Origin: Streptomyces scabiei 87.22
GTDB taxonomy: Bacteria > Actinomycetota > Actinomycetes > Streptomycetales > Streptomycetaceae
DNA length: 64,000 nt
Assembly (NCBI RefSeq): GCF_000091305.1
Contig: NC_013929.1
Coordinates: 3,782,001 to 3,846,000, forward strand
Reading direction: 5' to 3'
Shown one piece after another: positions 42,445 to 49,892 of the stretch. Position numbers and translations under genes: made by a program. The notes under the pieces are model-generated. The model did not search any database. It had not been told where the DNA came from and was given only the letters and a program-made list of their open reading frames with translations. Every line of letters starts with the position of its first letter. Positions within the stretch are counted from its first letter, which is position 1.

Positions 42445-43767
42445 TCAGAAGAAGTCCGCCCACGGCTGGTCACCGATCTGTTTCACGGCCAGGACCAGGA
42501 ACAGCAGGCCCGCGAGGGCGAGCATCGTGTTGCTGAGGACGCCGTTGCGCCATTCCCTCGGGGTGCGGGAGGAGTTGAGGAGCCACAGGAGGGTGGCGGC
42601 GAGGAAGGGCAGGAAGGCCGCGCCGAGGACGCCGTAGAGGATGATCAGGCGGAACGGCTGGCCCTGGAAGAGCAGCACGATGGGCGGGAAGGTCAGCCAG
42701 AGCAGGTAGGCGCGGAACGGCCAGGACTTCTCGCGCCGGCCGGAGGCGACCTCCTCGCCCGTCACCGCCTTCTTGCCGCGGAAGCGCTCGACGAAGTCCG
42801 CGAACATCAGGCTCACGCCGTGCCAGACACCGATGAGTGAGGTGTACGAGGTGGCGAAGAAGCCGATCAGGAAGAACTTGGCGGTGGCCGTGCCGTACTC
42901 GTCGGCCAGGATGTCGCCGAGCTGGACGAGCCCCTTGTCGCCGGAGGCGAGGGCGATGTTCGCGGAGTGCAGCAGTTCGGCGCCGACGAAGAGCATCGAG
43001 ATCACGAAGATGCCGGTGGTGAGGTAGGCGACCCGGTTGTCGAGCCGCATGATCTTCATCCAGCCGGTGTTCGTCCAGCCCTTGGCGTTGACCCAGTAGC
43101 CGTACGCGGCGAGCGTGATCGTGCCGCCGACGCCGCCGATCAGACCGAGGGTGTTGAGGATCGAGTCCTTCTCGTCGGGCAGCACGGGCAGCAGCCCGGC
43201 GAAGGCGTCCGCGAGGTTGGGGGTGACCCTGATCGCCAGGTAGACGGTGACGACGAACATGACGCCCACGAGGACGGTCATGACCTTCTCGAAGACCTCG
43301 TACTTGTTGAACCAGACGAAGACCAGACCGCTCAGGCCGCACAGGACGGCCCACCACTTGAGGTCCATCACGTCCGGGAACAACGCCTGCAGGGGCAGGG
43401 CGCTGGAGGACATCGCGGCCGCGCCGTAGACGAAGCCCCAGATCACGACGTAGACGACGAAGAACCACGTCGTCCAGCGGCCGAGGCTCGCCCAGCCGTC
43501 GAAGAGGGTGCGGCCGGTGGACAGGTGCCAGCGGCCGGCCGCCTCGGCGAGGGAGATCTTGACGAGGCAGCCGACGACGGCCGCCCACAGCAGGGTGTAA
43601 CCGAAGTTGCTGCCCGCGATCAGTGTCGCGACGAGGTCACCGGCGCCGACACCGGTCGCTGCGACGACGATGCCGGGGCCGATGTACTTCCAACTGGATT
43701 TGCGGGGTGGGGGGTTGGGGCCGGATGGTGCGGGGGTGTCAGTGGGGTTTCCCGTGGTGTCCGCCAT
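42445..43767 (-). CDS. Nramp-family-like divalent metal transporter, non-canonical
   Basis: 440 aa with about eleven TM helices. The family wording is clear in TM1 (PGIVVAATGVGAGDLVATLIAGSNFGYTLLWAAVVGCL), but the metal-site DPGN reads GAGD, and the TM6 MPH motif is replaced (GGTITLAAYGYWVNAKGW). Metal choice is therefore uncertain: Mn/Fe transport cannot be assumed. ATG 43767 (MADTTGNPTDTP) starts after a repeat-containing spacer; the frame is open further up. Monocistronic. Confidence 0.85.
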   Translation of the reverse strand: MADTTGNPTDTPAPSGPNPPPRKSSWKYIGPGIVVAATGVGAGDLVATLIAGSNFGYTLLWAAVVGCLVKISLAEAAGRWHLSTGRTLFDGWASLGRWTTWFFVVYVVIWGFVYGAAAMSSSALPLQALFPDVMDLKWWAVLCGLSGLVFVWFNKYEVFEKVMTVLVGVMFVVTVYLAIRVTPNLADAFAGLLPVLPDEKDSILNTLGLIGGVGGTITLAAYGYWVNAKGWTNTGWMKIMRLDNRVAYLTTGIFVISMLFVGAELLHSANIALASGDKGLVQLGDILADEYGTATAKFFLIGFFATSYTSLIGVWHGVSLMFADFVERFRGKKAVTGEEVASGRREKSWPFRAYLLWLTFPPIVLLFQGQPFRLIILYGVLGAAFLPFLAATLLWLLNSSRTPREWRNGVLSNTMLALAGLLFLVLAVKQIGDQPWADFF

Positions 43768-43892
43768 GCAGGTCAAGAAACCCCAAAGCCCCCGCCCGGA
43801 CAAGAGGGCCTCCCGCCTCCGGAAAACACCCCCCGCAAACCCCACACGATCCCGCCACGTCAGAGCCGCGGACACGCACGCGACCGCGCCCC

Positions 43893-43928
43893 GTCAGGGG
43901 CGCGGGGAACTGCGCGACCAGCCACGAC
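43893..43928. repeat. Intergenic repeat copy (reverse orientation)
   Basis: Carries AGGGGCGCGGGGAACTGCGC, the complement of the copy after glpX; flanking bases (CACGAC, CCCCGTC) also match that copy. It lies between the Nramp-like gene and the ATPase gene. Confidence 0.7.
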
Positions 43929-44032
43929 GAACCGGCTGACGAACGACGACCCGCGGCAGCGTACGGCGGCCCCGGCACCCCGAAGCCACCGAAGCCACCG
44001 AAGCCACCAGAGCCGCCGAACCCAGCGGAGCG

Positions 44033-44512
44033 CTACGGCTGTCGCCGACCGCACCCGTCCGCCCCGCAGGTGCCGAGCTCGAACCACACGGTCTTGCCCG
44101 GCCCGTCCTGGTGGCAGCCCCAGCGCCCGGCCAGCGCGTCCACCAGGAACATTCCCCTGCCGCTCTCCGATATCTCCGTCGTCGCCCGGCGCACCCGGGG
44201 CGGGCGGCCGTCCGTGTCCGACACCTCGCAGCGCAGCACGCCGTGCGCGGCCGACAGCGTCAGCTTCAGCCGGCTCTCCGCGTGCACGAGCGCGTTGGTG
44301 ACCAGCTCGCTCACCAGCAGCTCCGCCGTGTCGGTCTGGTCGAGCAGTCCCCATCCCTCCAGCTGCCGGCGCACCTGTGCGCGGGCCTGTGCGGCGGCGG
44401 TGGGACGGGGGTCGTACTCGACGCTCAAGTGGCCCGCACCCATGGGTGGTTGGGGGTACGAGGCGAAATGGGGGCCGGAATCCGGAAGGAGACCCCCGGA
44501 GCGATGCAGCAT
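44033..44512 (-). CDS. RsbW-like ATP-binding protein (anti-sigma kinase-type)
   Basis: 159 aa with a single HATPase domain: N-box ELLVSELVTNALVHAE, G boxes EVSDTDGRPP and ESGRGMFLVDALAGRWG. This class of small cytoplasmic proteins is numerous in Streptomyces and acts on anti-anti-sigma factors or other partners. The C-terminus has Cys residues (GTCGADGCG) of unknown role. ATG 44512 is used; a start at 44545 is possible. No partner gene is adjacent. Confidence 0.88.
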   Translation of the reverse strand: MLHRSGGLLPDSGPHFASYPQPPMGAGHLSVEYDPRPTAAAQARAQVRRQLEGWGLLDQTDTAELLVSELVTNALVHAESRLKLTLSAAHGVLRCEVSDTDGRPPRVRRATTEISESGRGMFLVDALAGRWGCHQDGPGKTVWFELGTCGADGCGRRQP

Positions 44513-44850
44513 GCTTCCAGGGTTGCCGCCGTACGTACGCGGCACACGGGGAGGATTACCCGTTTCCGGCCGTGCATATACCTGTTTCCCGCCTGGTTAC
44601 GTCCACAATCGGGGGATTATGACACCTATTCACCCCTACGCGGTTGTGCGCGGCTTACGCACCCGCCGACCGCCCTCCCGCTCTTGACCTGGTCATGCCA
44701 GACCTCCACCATGAGCGCCACACCCGCACGAGGGCCTGCCGGACGCCCCCAGGTCGTCCGCACGGCCCAAGGCACGTCGCAAGGATCCACCCCCCGCTCC
44801 ACTCCCCACTTCCGGAGACCCCGGAATTCCTGGAGAACCGAGGAGACTTC
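44513..44850. other. Divergent regulatory region before the carboxypeptidase gene
   Basis: 338 bases. It includes TTGACC (44684-44689) and the inverted repeat CTGGTCATGCCAG. No gene is recognised. Confidence 0.45.
44684..44701 (+). promoter_or_regulatory. -35-like box with overlapping inverted repeat
   Basis: TTGACC (44684-44689) is followed by CTGGTCATGCCAG (44689-44701), CTGG and CCAG arms around TCATG. The placement suggests a regulated promoter for the secreted carboxypeptidase. The repeat does not match the dre consensus well. The regulator is unknown. Confidence 0.45.
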
Positions 44851-46224
44851 ATGCGACTCCGCATACGCGGCAGGTCGGCCACGCCCGAGGGCACGGGCAG
44901 GAGATCGGGCCGCCGCACCGCCGGCCTCGCCACCCTGCTGGCCCTCGCCCTCGCCGCCCCGGTCGCCGCGACGACCACGGACGCGACGGCGACCAGCGCC
45001 GAGCGGCCCAGGGCCTCGGCGGACGACATCCGCCAGTACGAGGTCCACATGCACTCGGACAGCAAGTCCCGCACGGCGCTGCAACAGGCCGGCGTGACGG
45101 TGGACGACGCCGACGACCACTCGGTCTTCGTCTCCGGACGCGCGGACCAGATCAAGAAGCTCCGGAAGCAGGGCTACGAGATCACCAAGCTCGGCGCGGC
45201 GCCGGATCGCTCGAACGGCGAGGATGACGTACGACTGTTCGACTTCCCGTCGGCCGACTCCCGCTACCACAACTACGCGGAGATGACGAACGAGATCAAC
45301 TCCGTGGTCGCGGCGAACAGTTCGATCGCCAGCCAGCGGGTGATCGGCACGACGTACCAGGGCCGGAACATCGTCGCCATCAAGATCAGCGACAACGTCG
45401 GCACGGACGAGGCCGAGCCCGAGGTGCTGTTCACCCATCACCAGCACGCCCGTGAGCACCTCACCGTGGAGATGGCGCTCTACCTGCTCGACGAGCTGAC
45501 CTCCGACTACGGGACCGACTCCCGGATCACGAACATGGTGAACAACCGCGAGATCTGGATCATCCCGGACGTCAACCCCGACGGCGGCGAGTACGACGTC
45601 GCCACGGGCTCGTACCGCTCGTGGCGCAAGAACCGGCAGCCCAACAGCGGCTCGTCGGCCGTCGGCACCGACCTCAACCGCAACTGGAACTACCGCTGGG
45701 GCTGCTGCGGCGGCTCGTCCGGGTCGACGTCCTCGGACACCTACCGGGGTGCGGCCGCCGAGTCGGCGCCCGAGGTGAAGGTCGTGGCGAACTTCGTGCG
45801 CGGCCGGGTCGTGGGCGGCGTCCAGCAGATCAAGTCCGCGATCGACTTCCACACGTACAGCGAACTGGTGCTGTGGCCGTTCGGGTACACCACCGCCAAC
45901 ACCACGACCGGGATGACTACGGACGACCGCAACGCGTTCGCGACGGTCGGCGGCAAGATGGCCACGAGCAACGGGTACACGCCCGAGCAGTCCAGTGACC
46001 TCTACATCACGGACGGGTCGATCGACGACTGGCTGTGGGGCAACCAGAAGATCTTCGCGTACACCTTCGAGATGTATCCGGGGTCGGCCGGAGGCGGCGG
46101 GTTCTACCCGCCCGACGAGGTGATCGCCCGCGAGACCTCACGCAACCGTGACGCGGTGCTGCAGCTGCTGGAGAACTCGGACTGCATGTACCGGTCGATC
46201 GGCAAGGAGGCGCAGTACTGCTAG
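44851..46224 (+). CDS. Secreted zinc carboxypeptidase (M14)
   Basis: 457 aa. Signal peptide (RTAGLATLLALALAAPVAA), an N-terminal pro-region (IRQYEVHMHSDSKSRTALQQAGVTVDDADDHSVFVSGRADQIKKLRKQGYEI), and the M14 domain. Zinc ligands are in HHQHAREHLTVEM (HxxE) and the His of IDFHTYSELVLWP; the catalytic Glu is in FAYTFEMYPGS. GTDLNRNWNYRWGCCGGSSGSTSSDTYRG is typical. It trims C-terminal residues from peptides outside the cell. ATG 44851 has AGGAG upstream. Its 3' flank is duplicated. Confidence 0.95.
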   Translation: MRLRIRGRSATPEGTGRRSGRRTAGLATLLALALAAPVAATTTDATATSAERPRASADDIRQYEVHMHSDSKSRTALQQAGVTVDDADDHSVFVSGRADQIKKLRKQGYEITKLGAAPDRSNGEDDVRLFDFPSADSRYHNYAEMTNEINSVVAANSSIASQRVIGTTYQGRNIVAIKISDNVGTDEAEPEVLFTHHQHAREHLTVEMALYLLDELTSDYGTDSRITNMVNNREIWIIPDVNPDGGEYDVATGSYRSWRKNRQPNSGSSAVGTDLNRNWNYRWGCCGGSSGSTSSDTYRGAAAESAPEVKVVANFVRGRVVGGVQQIKSAIDFHTYSELVLWPFGYTTANTTTGMTTDDRNAFATVGGKMATSNGYTPEQSSDLYITDGSIDDWLWGNQKIFAYTFEMYPGSAGGGGFYPPDEVIARETSRNRDAVLQLLENSDCMYRSIGKEAQYC

Positions 46225-46248
46225 GCGCGGACCTCGTCCCGTGAAGGG

Positions 46249-46285
46249 GAGCCGCGGGACCGCCCAGGTGGCGGGCCCGCGGCTC
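46249..46285. terminator. Terminator hairpin, copy 1
   Basis: GAGCCGCGGG pairs with CCCGCGGCTC, with an inner CGCC/GGCG stem. It is shared by convergent genes and repeated 99 bp on. Confidence 0.8.
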
Positions 46286-46347
46286 CTCGTCGTCGTTACG
46301 GGGTGCTGTCGACGGAGTCCGCCGACAGGACCTCGTCCCGTGAAGGG

Positions 46348-46384
46348 GAGCCGCGGGACCGCCCAGGTGGCGGGCCCGCGGCTC
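46348..46384. terminator. Terminator hairpin, copy 2
   Basis: Same hairpin as copy 1, adjoining the end of the PH-like gene. Confidence 0.8.
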
Positions 46385-46394
46385 CTCGTCGTCG

Positions 46395-47183
46395 TTACGG
46401 GGTGCTGTCGACGGAGTCCGCCGACTCCTCGGTCTCCGTGGACTCCGCCTCGTCGGAAGCGCGGTCGCCCTCGTCGCCGTGGTCGGCCTCGTCGTCGAAG
46501 TACGCGTCCAGGACCTCGTCGATCTGCTTCTCCCAGACCGCGTGCTCCGACTTGGCCTTGGCCTCGATCTCCAGGAAGTACCAGCGGCGGTCCGGGGTGT
46601 GGACCGTGATCGTGAAACGCTTGCCGAAGCGGGGGGACTCCGTCTCGATCGCGCCGATCTCGTCCCAGCCGAAGTCGCACTCCTGGTCGTCCAGGCGCAG
46701 CCGCACGCCACGGCTGTCGGCGGTGATCCTCGCGCGGCGGTCGGCAGCCTCGAAGACGGGGCCGTCGGCCGGCTCGACCGTGCCGTCCGCCTCATCCGCG
46801 TCGTCCGCGTCGTCCGCTGCGTCCTGCGTGTCTTCCGCGTCCTCTGCGGCAGCGGCGTCGGCTGCCGGTTCCGCGTCGGGTGCCTTGTCGGGTGCCTTGT
46901 CGAGGGACGGCTTCGGCGCCTCGGCGGCGGCCGGCTCGTTCCGCTCCGGGGCAGCCTCGTCCGGCTCGACGGGCTCCGTCGGCTTGATGTCCTCCGGCTC
47001 CTCCTGCTTCTCCTTCGTCACGGCCACCGGGGCCGTGAGTCCGGGGATGTGCGACGGGTCGACCGCGGCGGCGGCCAGGGGCTGGTTGTTCGAACCGATG
47101 CGCTGCTCCACAGCGGGCAGTATGGTCGACGATCCTGTGCCGGGGACAGTCGGGCCCGGCATATGTCCGTATCTGGATTTCAT
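46395..47183 (-). CDS. Acidic protein with PH-like domain
   Basis: 262 aa. Residues 60-140 are an acidic, Ala/Pro/Glu/Asp-rich region (DAAAAEDAEDTQDAADDADDADEADG). Residues 145-225 look like a PH-type domain (RARITADSRGVRLRLDDQECDFGWDEIGAIETESPRFGKRFTITVHTPDRRWYFLEIEAKAKSEHAVWEKQIDEVLDAYF). The C-terminus is again acidic. No signal peptide or TM. Function unknown. Its terminal codons are part of a 99-bp tandem duplication. ATG 47183; Met8 is an alternative. Confidence 0.8.
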   Translation of the reverse strand: MKSRYGHMPGPTVPGTGSSTILPAVEQRIGSNNQPLAAAAVDPSHIPGLTAPVAVTKEKQEEPEDIKPTEPVEPDEAAPERNEPAAAEAPKPSLDKAPDKAPDAEPAADAAAAEDAEDTQDAADDADDADEADGTVEPADGPVFEAADRRARITADSRGVRLRLDDQECDFGWDEIGAIETESPRFGKRFTITVHTPDRRWYFLEIEAKAKSEHAVWEKQIDEVLDAYFDDEADHGDEGDRASDEAESTETEESADSVDSTP

Positions 47184-47233
47184 GACCTCGTCCCGCCGCG
47201 CAGGGCCATCCGGACACGTCCGTACGAACAGGC

Positions 47234-47647
47234 TCAGGACGGGTCCAGGACCGCCAGGGCGTCGATCTCGATCAGGAGCCCGGCCGGGAGGCCCACGTAT
47301 ACCGTCGTGCGGGCCGGCGGGACCGCGGTGAGGTGTTCCTCGAAGTACGCGTTGTAGAGCGCGTTCATCTCGGCGAAGTGGTCCACGTCGGTGAGGTAGA
47401 CGCGGATCATCATCACGTCGTCCCAGGTGGCGCCGCCCTCCTCCAGGATCGCCTTGACGTTGGCGAGGGTCTGGAGGGTCTGTTCGCGCAGGGTGGGGCC
47501 GGCGGGGGTGGGCGGCTCGCCCTCGACGGCGGGGAGGAAGCCGACCTGGCCGGCGACCTGGAGGATGTTGCCCTTACGGACGCCGTGGGAGAACTTCGCG
47601 GGGGGTGCGGTGTGGGTGTCGGGGGTGAGGGCGATCTTGTCGGTCAT
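47234..47647 (-). CDS. ridA: RidA-family enamine/imine deaminase
   Basis: 137 aa. RidA proteins hydrolyse reactive enamines/imines released by PLP enzymes. Conserved: NILQVAGQVGF, LREQTLQTLANVKAILEEGGATWDDVMMIRVYLTD, and PPARTTVYVGLPAGLLIEIDALAV with the key Arg. It follows the IclR gene by 16 bases on the same strand. Its place opposite a PLP-dependent deaminase-like enzyme makes functional sense: it would clear the 2-aminoacrylate-type products. Confidence 0.92.
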   Translation of the reverse strand: MTDKIALTPDTHTAPPAKFSHGVRKGNILQVAGQVGFLPAVEGEPPTPAGPTLREQTLQTLANVKAILEEGGATWDDVMMIRVYLTDVDHFAEMNALYNAYFEEHLTAVPPARTTVYVGLPAGLLIEIDALAVLDPS

Positions 47648-47663
47648 CGGGGGTCCTTGTCCG

Positions 47664-48425
47664 TCATACGGGGTCTGACGTGGGGGTTCTGCCGGAGTAC
47701 TCGCCGCTGATCGCGTCCGCGGCGCGGCGGACCAGCGGGAGCAGGGTGAGAAGTTCGTCGGCGGTGACGACGACGTTGGGCGCGGAGACCGACATCGCCG
47801 CGACGACCCGGCCGTCGACGCCCCGGACGGGTGCGGCCACGCAGTTGATGGACTCCTCGTGGCCGCCGAGGTCGGTGGCCCAGCCCTGCTCGCGGACCCG
47901 CGCCAGCTCCTTGAGGAAGGCGGCGGCGTCGGGGGTCGAACGGGGCGTGTACAGGGGGTAGTCGAGCCGTGCCGCGAGGGCGCGTCGCTCGGGCTCGGGG
48001 AGGTCGGCGAGGAGCAGCTTGGCTACGGCCGCGACCGTGAGGGCGACCGGCTTGCCGATGCGGGAGTACATGCGGACCGGGTAGCGGCTCTCCACCTTGT
48101 CGATGTAGATGACCTCGTTCTCCTCGTGGACCGCGAGGTGGACGGTGTGGCCGCAGCGCTCGTTGAGGCGGACGAGGTGGGGGTGGGCGATCTCGCGGAT
48201 GTCGAGGTTCTCGACGGCCTCCTGGGCGAGGGCGAAGAGGCGGGCGCCGAGGCGGTAGCGCTGGTCGGACTGGCGGTAGACGAGGCCGTGTTCGTGCAGG
48301 GTCCGCAGGAGGCGCAGGGCCGTGGACTTGTGGACGCCGAGGCGGTCGGCGACCCGGCCGAGGTCGGCGGGCCCCTCGGCGAGCAGCGGCAGGATGCTCA
48401 GCGCGCGGTCGACGGTCTGGCTCAT
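47664..48425 (-). CDS. IclR-family transcriptional regulator
   Basis: 253 aa. N-terminal winged helix (MSQTVDRALSILPLLAEGPADLGRVADRLGVHKSTALRLLRTLHEHGLV) and C-terminal effector domain (NERCGHTVHLAVHEENEVIYIDKVESRYPVRMYSRIGKPVALTVAAVAKLLLADLPEPE, ESINCVAAPVRGVDGRVVAAMSVSAP). ATG 48425 overlaps the kinase stop and has GAGGAGG upstream. It likely controls the divergent catabolic operon through palindromes at 49821-49870. Confidence 0.93.
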   Translation of the reverse strand: MSQTVDRALSILPLLAEGPADLGRVADRLGVHKSTALRLLRTLHEHGLVYRQSDQRYRLGARLFALAQEAVENLDIREIAHPHLVRLNERCGHTVHLAVHEENEVIYIDKVESRYPVRMYSRIGKPVALTVAAVAKLLLADLPEPERRALAARLDYPLYTPRSTPDAAAFLKELARVREQGWATDLGGHEESINCVAAPVRGVDGRVVAAMSVSAPNVVVTADELLTLLPLVRRAADAISGEYSGRTPTSDPV

Positions 48426-49756
48426 GGGGTGTGTACCTCCTCGGGGCCCTGATCGGCCTGTGTCCAGCCGGGGGCGAGTCGCAGTCTCCCCCACGTGGCG
48501 TCGTCCAGGGCCGCCAGCCGGTCGGCGTGGTCGCGGGACGGCGGGGTGGCGAGGTCGCCGGGGGCGGTGAGGGCGGCGGCGGCCATGAGGTGGCCGTGGC
48601 GCAGGCGGGCGCGGGCGGGGAGGGCGCGCAGGGTGGCGGAGAGGAAGCCGGCGGCGAAGGCGTCGCCGGCGCCGGTCGCCGCCGTGATCCGGACCGTGGG
48701 GGCGGGGACGAAGGTGGTCGTGTCGACGGGGCCGGCCGGGGCGAGGGGGCCGTGCGGGTCGGCGGGTGCGGCGACTGAGGCGGCCGGGTCGGCGGGTACG
48801 GCGACGGAGGTGGTGGTCGGTCCGGTGCGCGTCGCCTCGGGGGCGCCGTCGGAGGGGGTGGGGTCGGGGACGCGCCGGGGGGTCTCCGTCCTCGGTCCGG
48901 CGGGCGCCGTCGGAGAGAGGGGTGCTCGGTGGTGGACGCCGGCCGCTGCGGGCGGACACCCCCCGGCACGCCCCCTCGCCGCCGTACGCGGCCGGTCCGT
49001 GGGGGCGGGCGCGCGTTCGAAGAGGGTGGCTCCGTGGGCTCCCTGTTTCACCACCAGGGTCGTCGGCTCCGGGAGGAGGGCGCGGATTGCGGTGGGGCCG
49101 CCCGTGACGCCCCAGGCTTCCTCGGCCTCGTCCTCGCCCACGAGGACCAGGTCGGCGGCGCGGGCCAGTTCCAGGAGGACGCGGGGGCCGTCGGGGGTGC
49201 GCCACAGGGTGGGGCGGTGGTTGACGTCGAAGGAGATCAGGGGGCGGCCGGGGTGCGGGGCCGTCAGGGCGCGCAGCAGGGTCAGGCAGTCGTCGGACAG
49301 GGCCGCGGTGATGCCGGAGAGGTGCAGGACGCGTCCGGCGCGTACGGCCGCGAGGTCCACGGTGGCGGGCGACATCGCCGAGGCGGCCGAACCGGCCCGG
49401 TAGTAGGCGACCTCGTGCGTGTCGGCGGCCCGGTCCTCCGCCGTGCGGAAGTACACGCCGGTCGGCCGGGAGGGGTCCCGTCGCACGGAGGTCACGTCCA
49501 CGCCGTGGCCGCCGATCGTCTCGACCAGGTGGTCCCCGAACCCGTCGGCCCCCACCCGGCTCACCCAGCGGACGGTGTGCCCGGCCGCCGCCAGCGCGCA
49601 CGCGAGGTTGGACTCGGCGCCGCCGATGGCCCGGTCGAAGGAGGGGACGTCGGCGAGGCGTCCGGGGCGGGCGGGGAGAAAGGTGACCATGGACTCGCCG
49701 AGCGCGACGACGTCGACGCGGGCGGTGTCGGGGCGGCGGAGTCCGTCGGCGGTCAC
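48422..49756 (-). CDS. PfkB-family sugar kinase (2-keto-3-deoxygluconate kinase-like) with repeat insertion
   Basis: 444 aa against the usual 300-330. N-terminal core: VDVVALGESMVTFLPARPGRL, FDRAIGGAESNLACALAAAGHTVRWVSRVGADGFGDHLVETI. C-terminal ATP/anion-hole motif: TAATGAGDAFAAGFLSATL. Between GAHGATLFE and TVRITAATGAGD lies an extra segment of about 100 residues, Pro/Ala/Thr-rich, partly encoded by the hairpin-ended repeat at 48874-48999; the frame is kept. The family phosphorylates sugars or KDG. GTG 49756 has GAGGAG upstream. First gene of the kinase-IclR-RidA operon. Confidence 0.88.
   Translation of the reverse strand: MTADGLRRPDTARVDVVALGESMVTFLPARPGRLADVPSFDRAIGGAESNLACALAAAGHTVRWVSRVGADGFGDHLVETIGGHGVDVTSVRRDPSRPTGVYFRTAEDRAADTHEVAYYRAGSAASAMSPATVDLAAVRAGRVLHLSGITAALSDDCLTLLRALTAPHPGRPLISFDVNHRPTLWRTPDGPRVLLELARAADLVLVGEDEAEEAWGVTGGPTAIRALLPEPTTLVVKQGAHGATLFERAPAPTDRPRTAARGRAGGCPPAAAGVHHRAPLSPTAPAGPRTETPRRVPDPTPSDGAPEATRTGPTTTSVAVPADPAASVAAPADPHGPLAPAGPVDTTTFVPAPTVRITAATGAGDAFAAGFLSATLRALPARARLRHGHLMAAAALTAPGDLATPPSRDHADRLAALDDATWGRLRLAPGWTQADQGPEEVHTP
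48874..48999. repeat. Hairpin-ended repeat element, copy 2 (inside sugar kinase gene)
   Basis: Inverted ends GCCGGGGGGTCTCCG (48874-48888) and CGGACACCCCCCGGC (48953-48967), one mismatch, then a flank ending CGTACGCGGCCGGTCCG. The same layout as 34167-34293, with diverged centre. Inserted in frame in the kinase. Confidence 0.8.
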
Positions 49757-49798
49757 GATGGGGCTCCTCGTCGCGGCGGCGGGGCGGTTTCGGCACCG

Positions 49799-49828
49799 TT
49801 GACCCGGTGTCGGCTGGGATGTTAGACA
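49799..49828 (+). promoter_or_regulatory. Promoter for the deaminase/deacylase operon
   Basis: TTGACC (49799-49804) and TAGACA (49823-49828) with 18-base spacing. The -10 overlaps the palindrome at 49821-49837. Confidence 0.55.
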
Positions 49829-49870
49829 GCTGTCAACGGTATGTGCAATGGATGTTGCAGTGAATGCAAC
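49821..49870. promoter_or_regulatory. Operator region in the divergent spacer
   Basis: Palindrome GTTAGACAGCTGTCAAC (49821-49837) and inverted repeat TGCAATGGATGTTGCA (49844-49859), with a further TGCAA at 49865. These lie between the kinase and PLP-enzyme starts. IclR-type control is likely; which site is bound is unknown. Confidence 0.6.
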
Positions 49871-49892
49871 GCACCCCGTCAGGGAGGACCTC

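Larger units (their letters stand above)
46229..46426. repeat. 99-bp tandem duplication of terminator plus gene end
   Basis: Copy 1 spans 46229-46327 and copy 2 spans 46328-46426; they look identical apart from the ends. Each copy holds the terminator hairpin and the last nine codons and stop of the convergent minus-strand gene. So that gene's 3' end exists twice; the live stop is at 46395-46397. Confidence 0.92.

Noticed and set aside
44689..44701. DasR site before the carboxypeptidase
   Set aside because: CTGGTCATGCCAG shares TGGTC with the dre site but mismatches most of the second half.
46148..46609. Plus-strand frame through the 99-bp duplication
   Set aside because: It only reads the duplicated terminator and the antisense of the PH-like gene.
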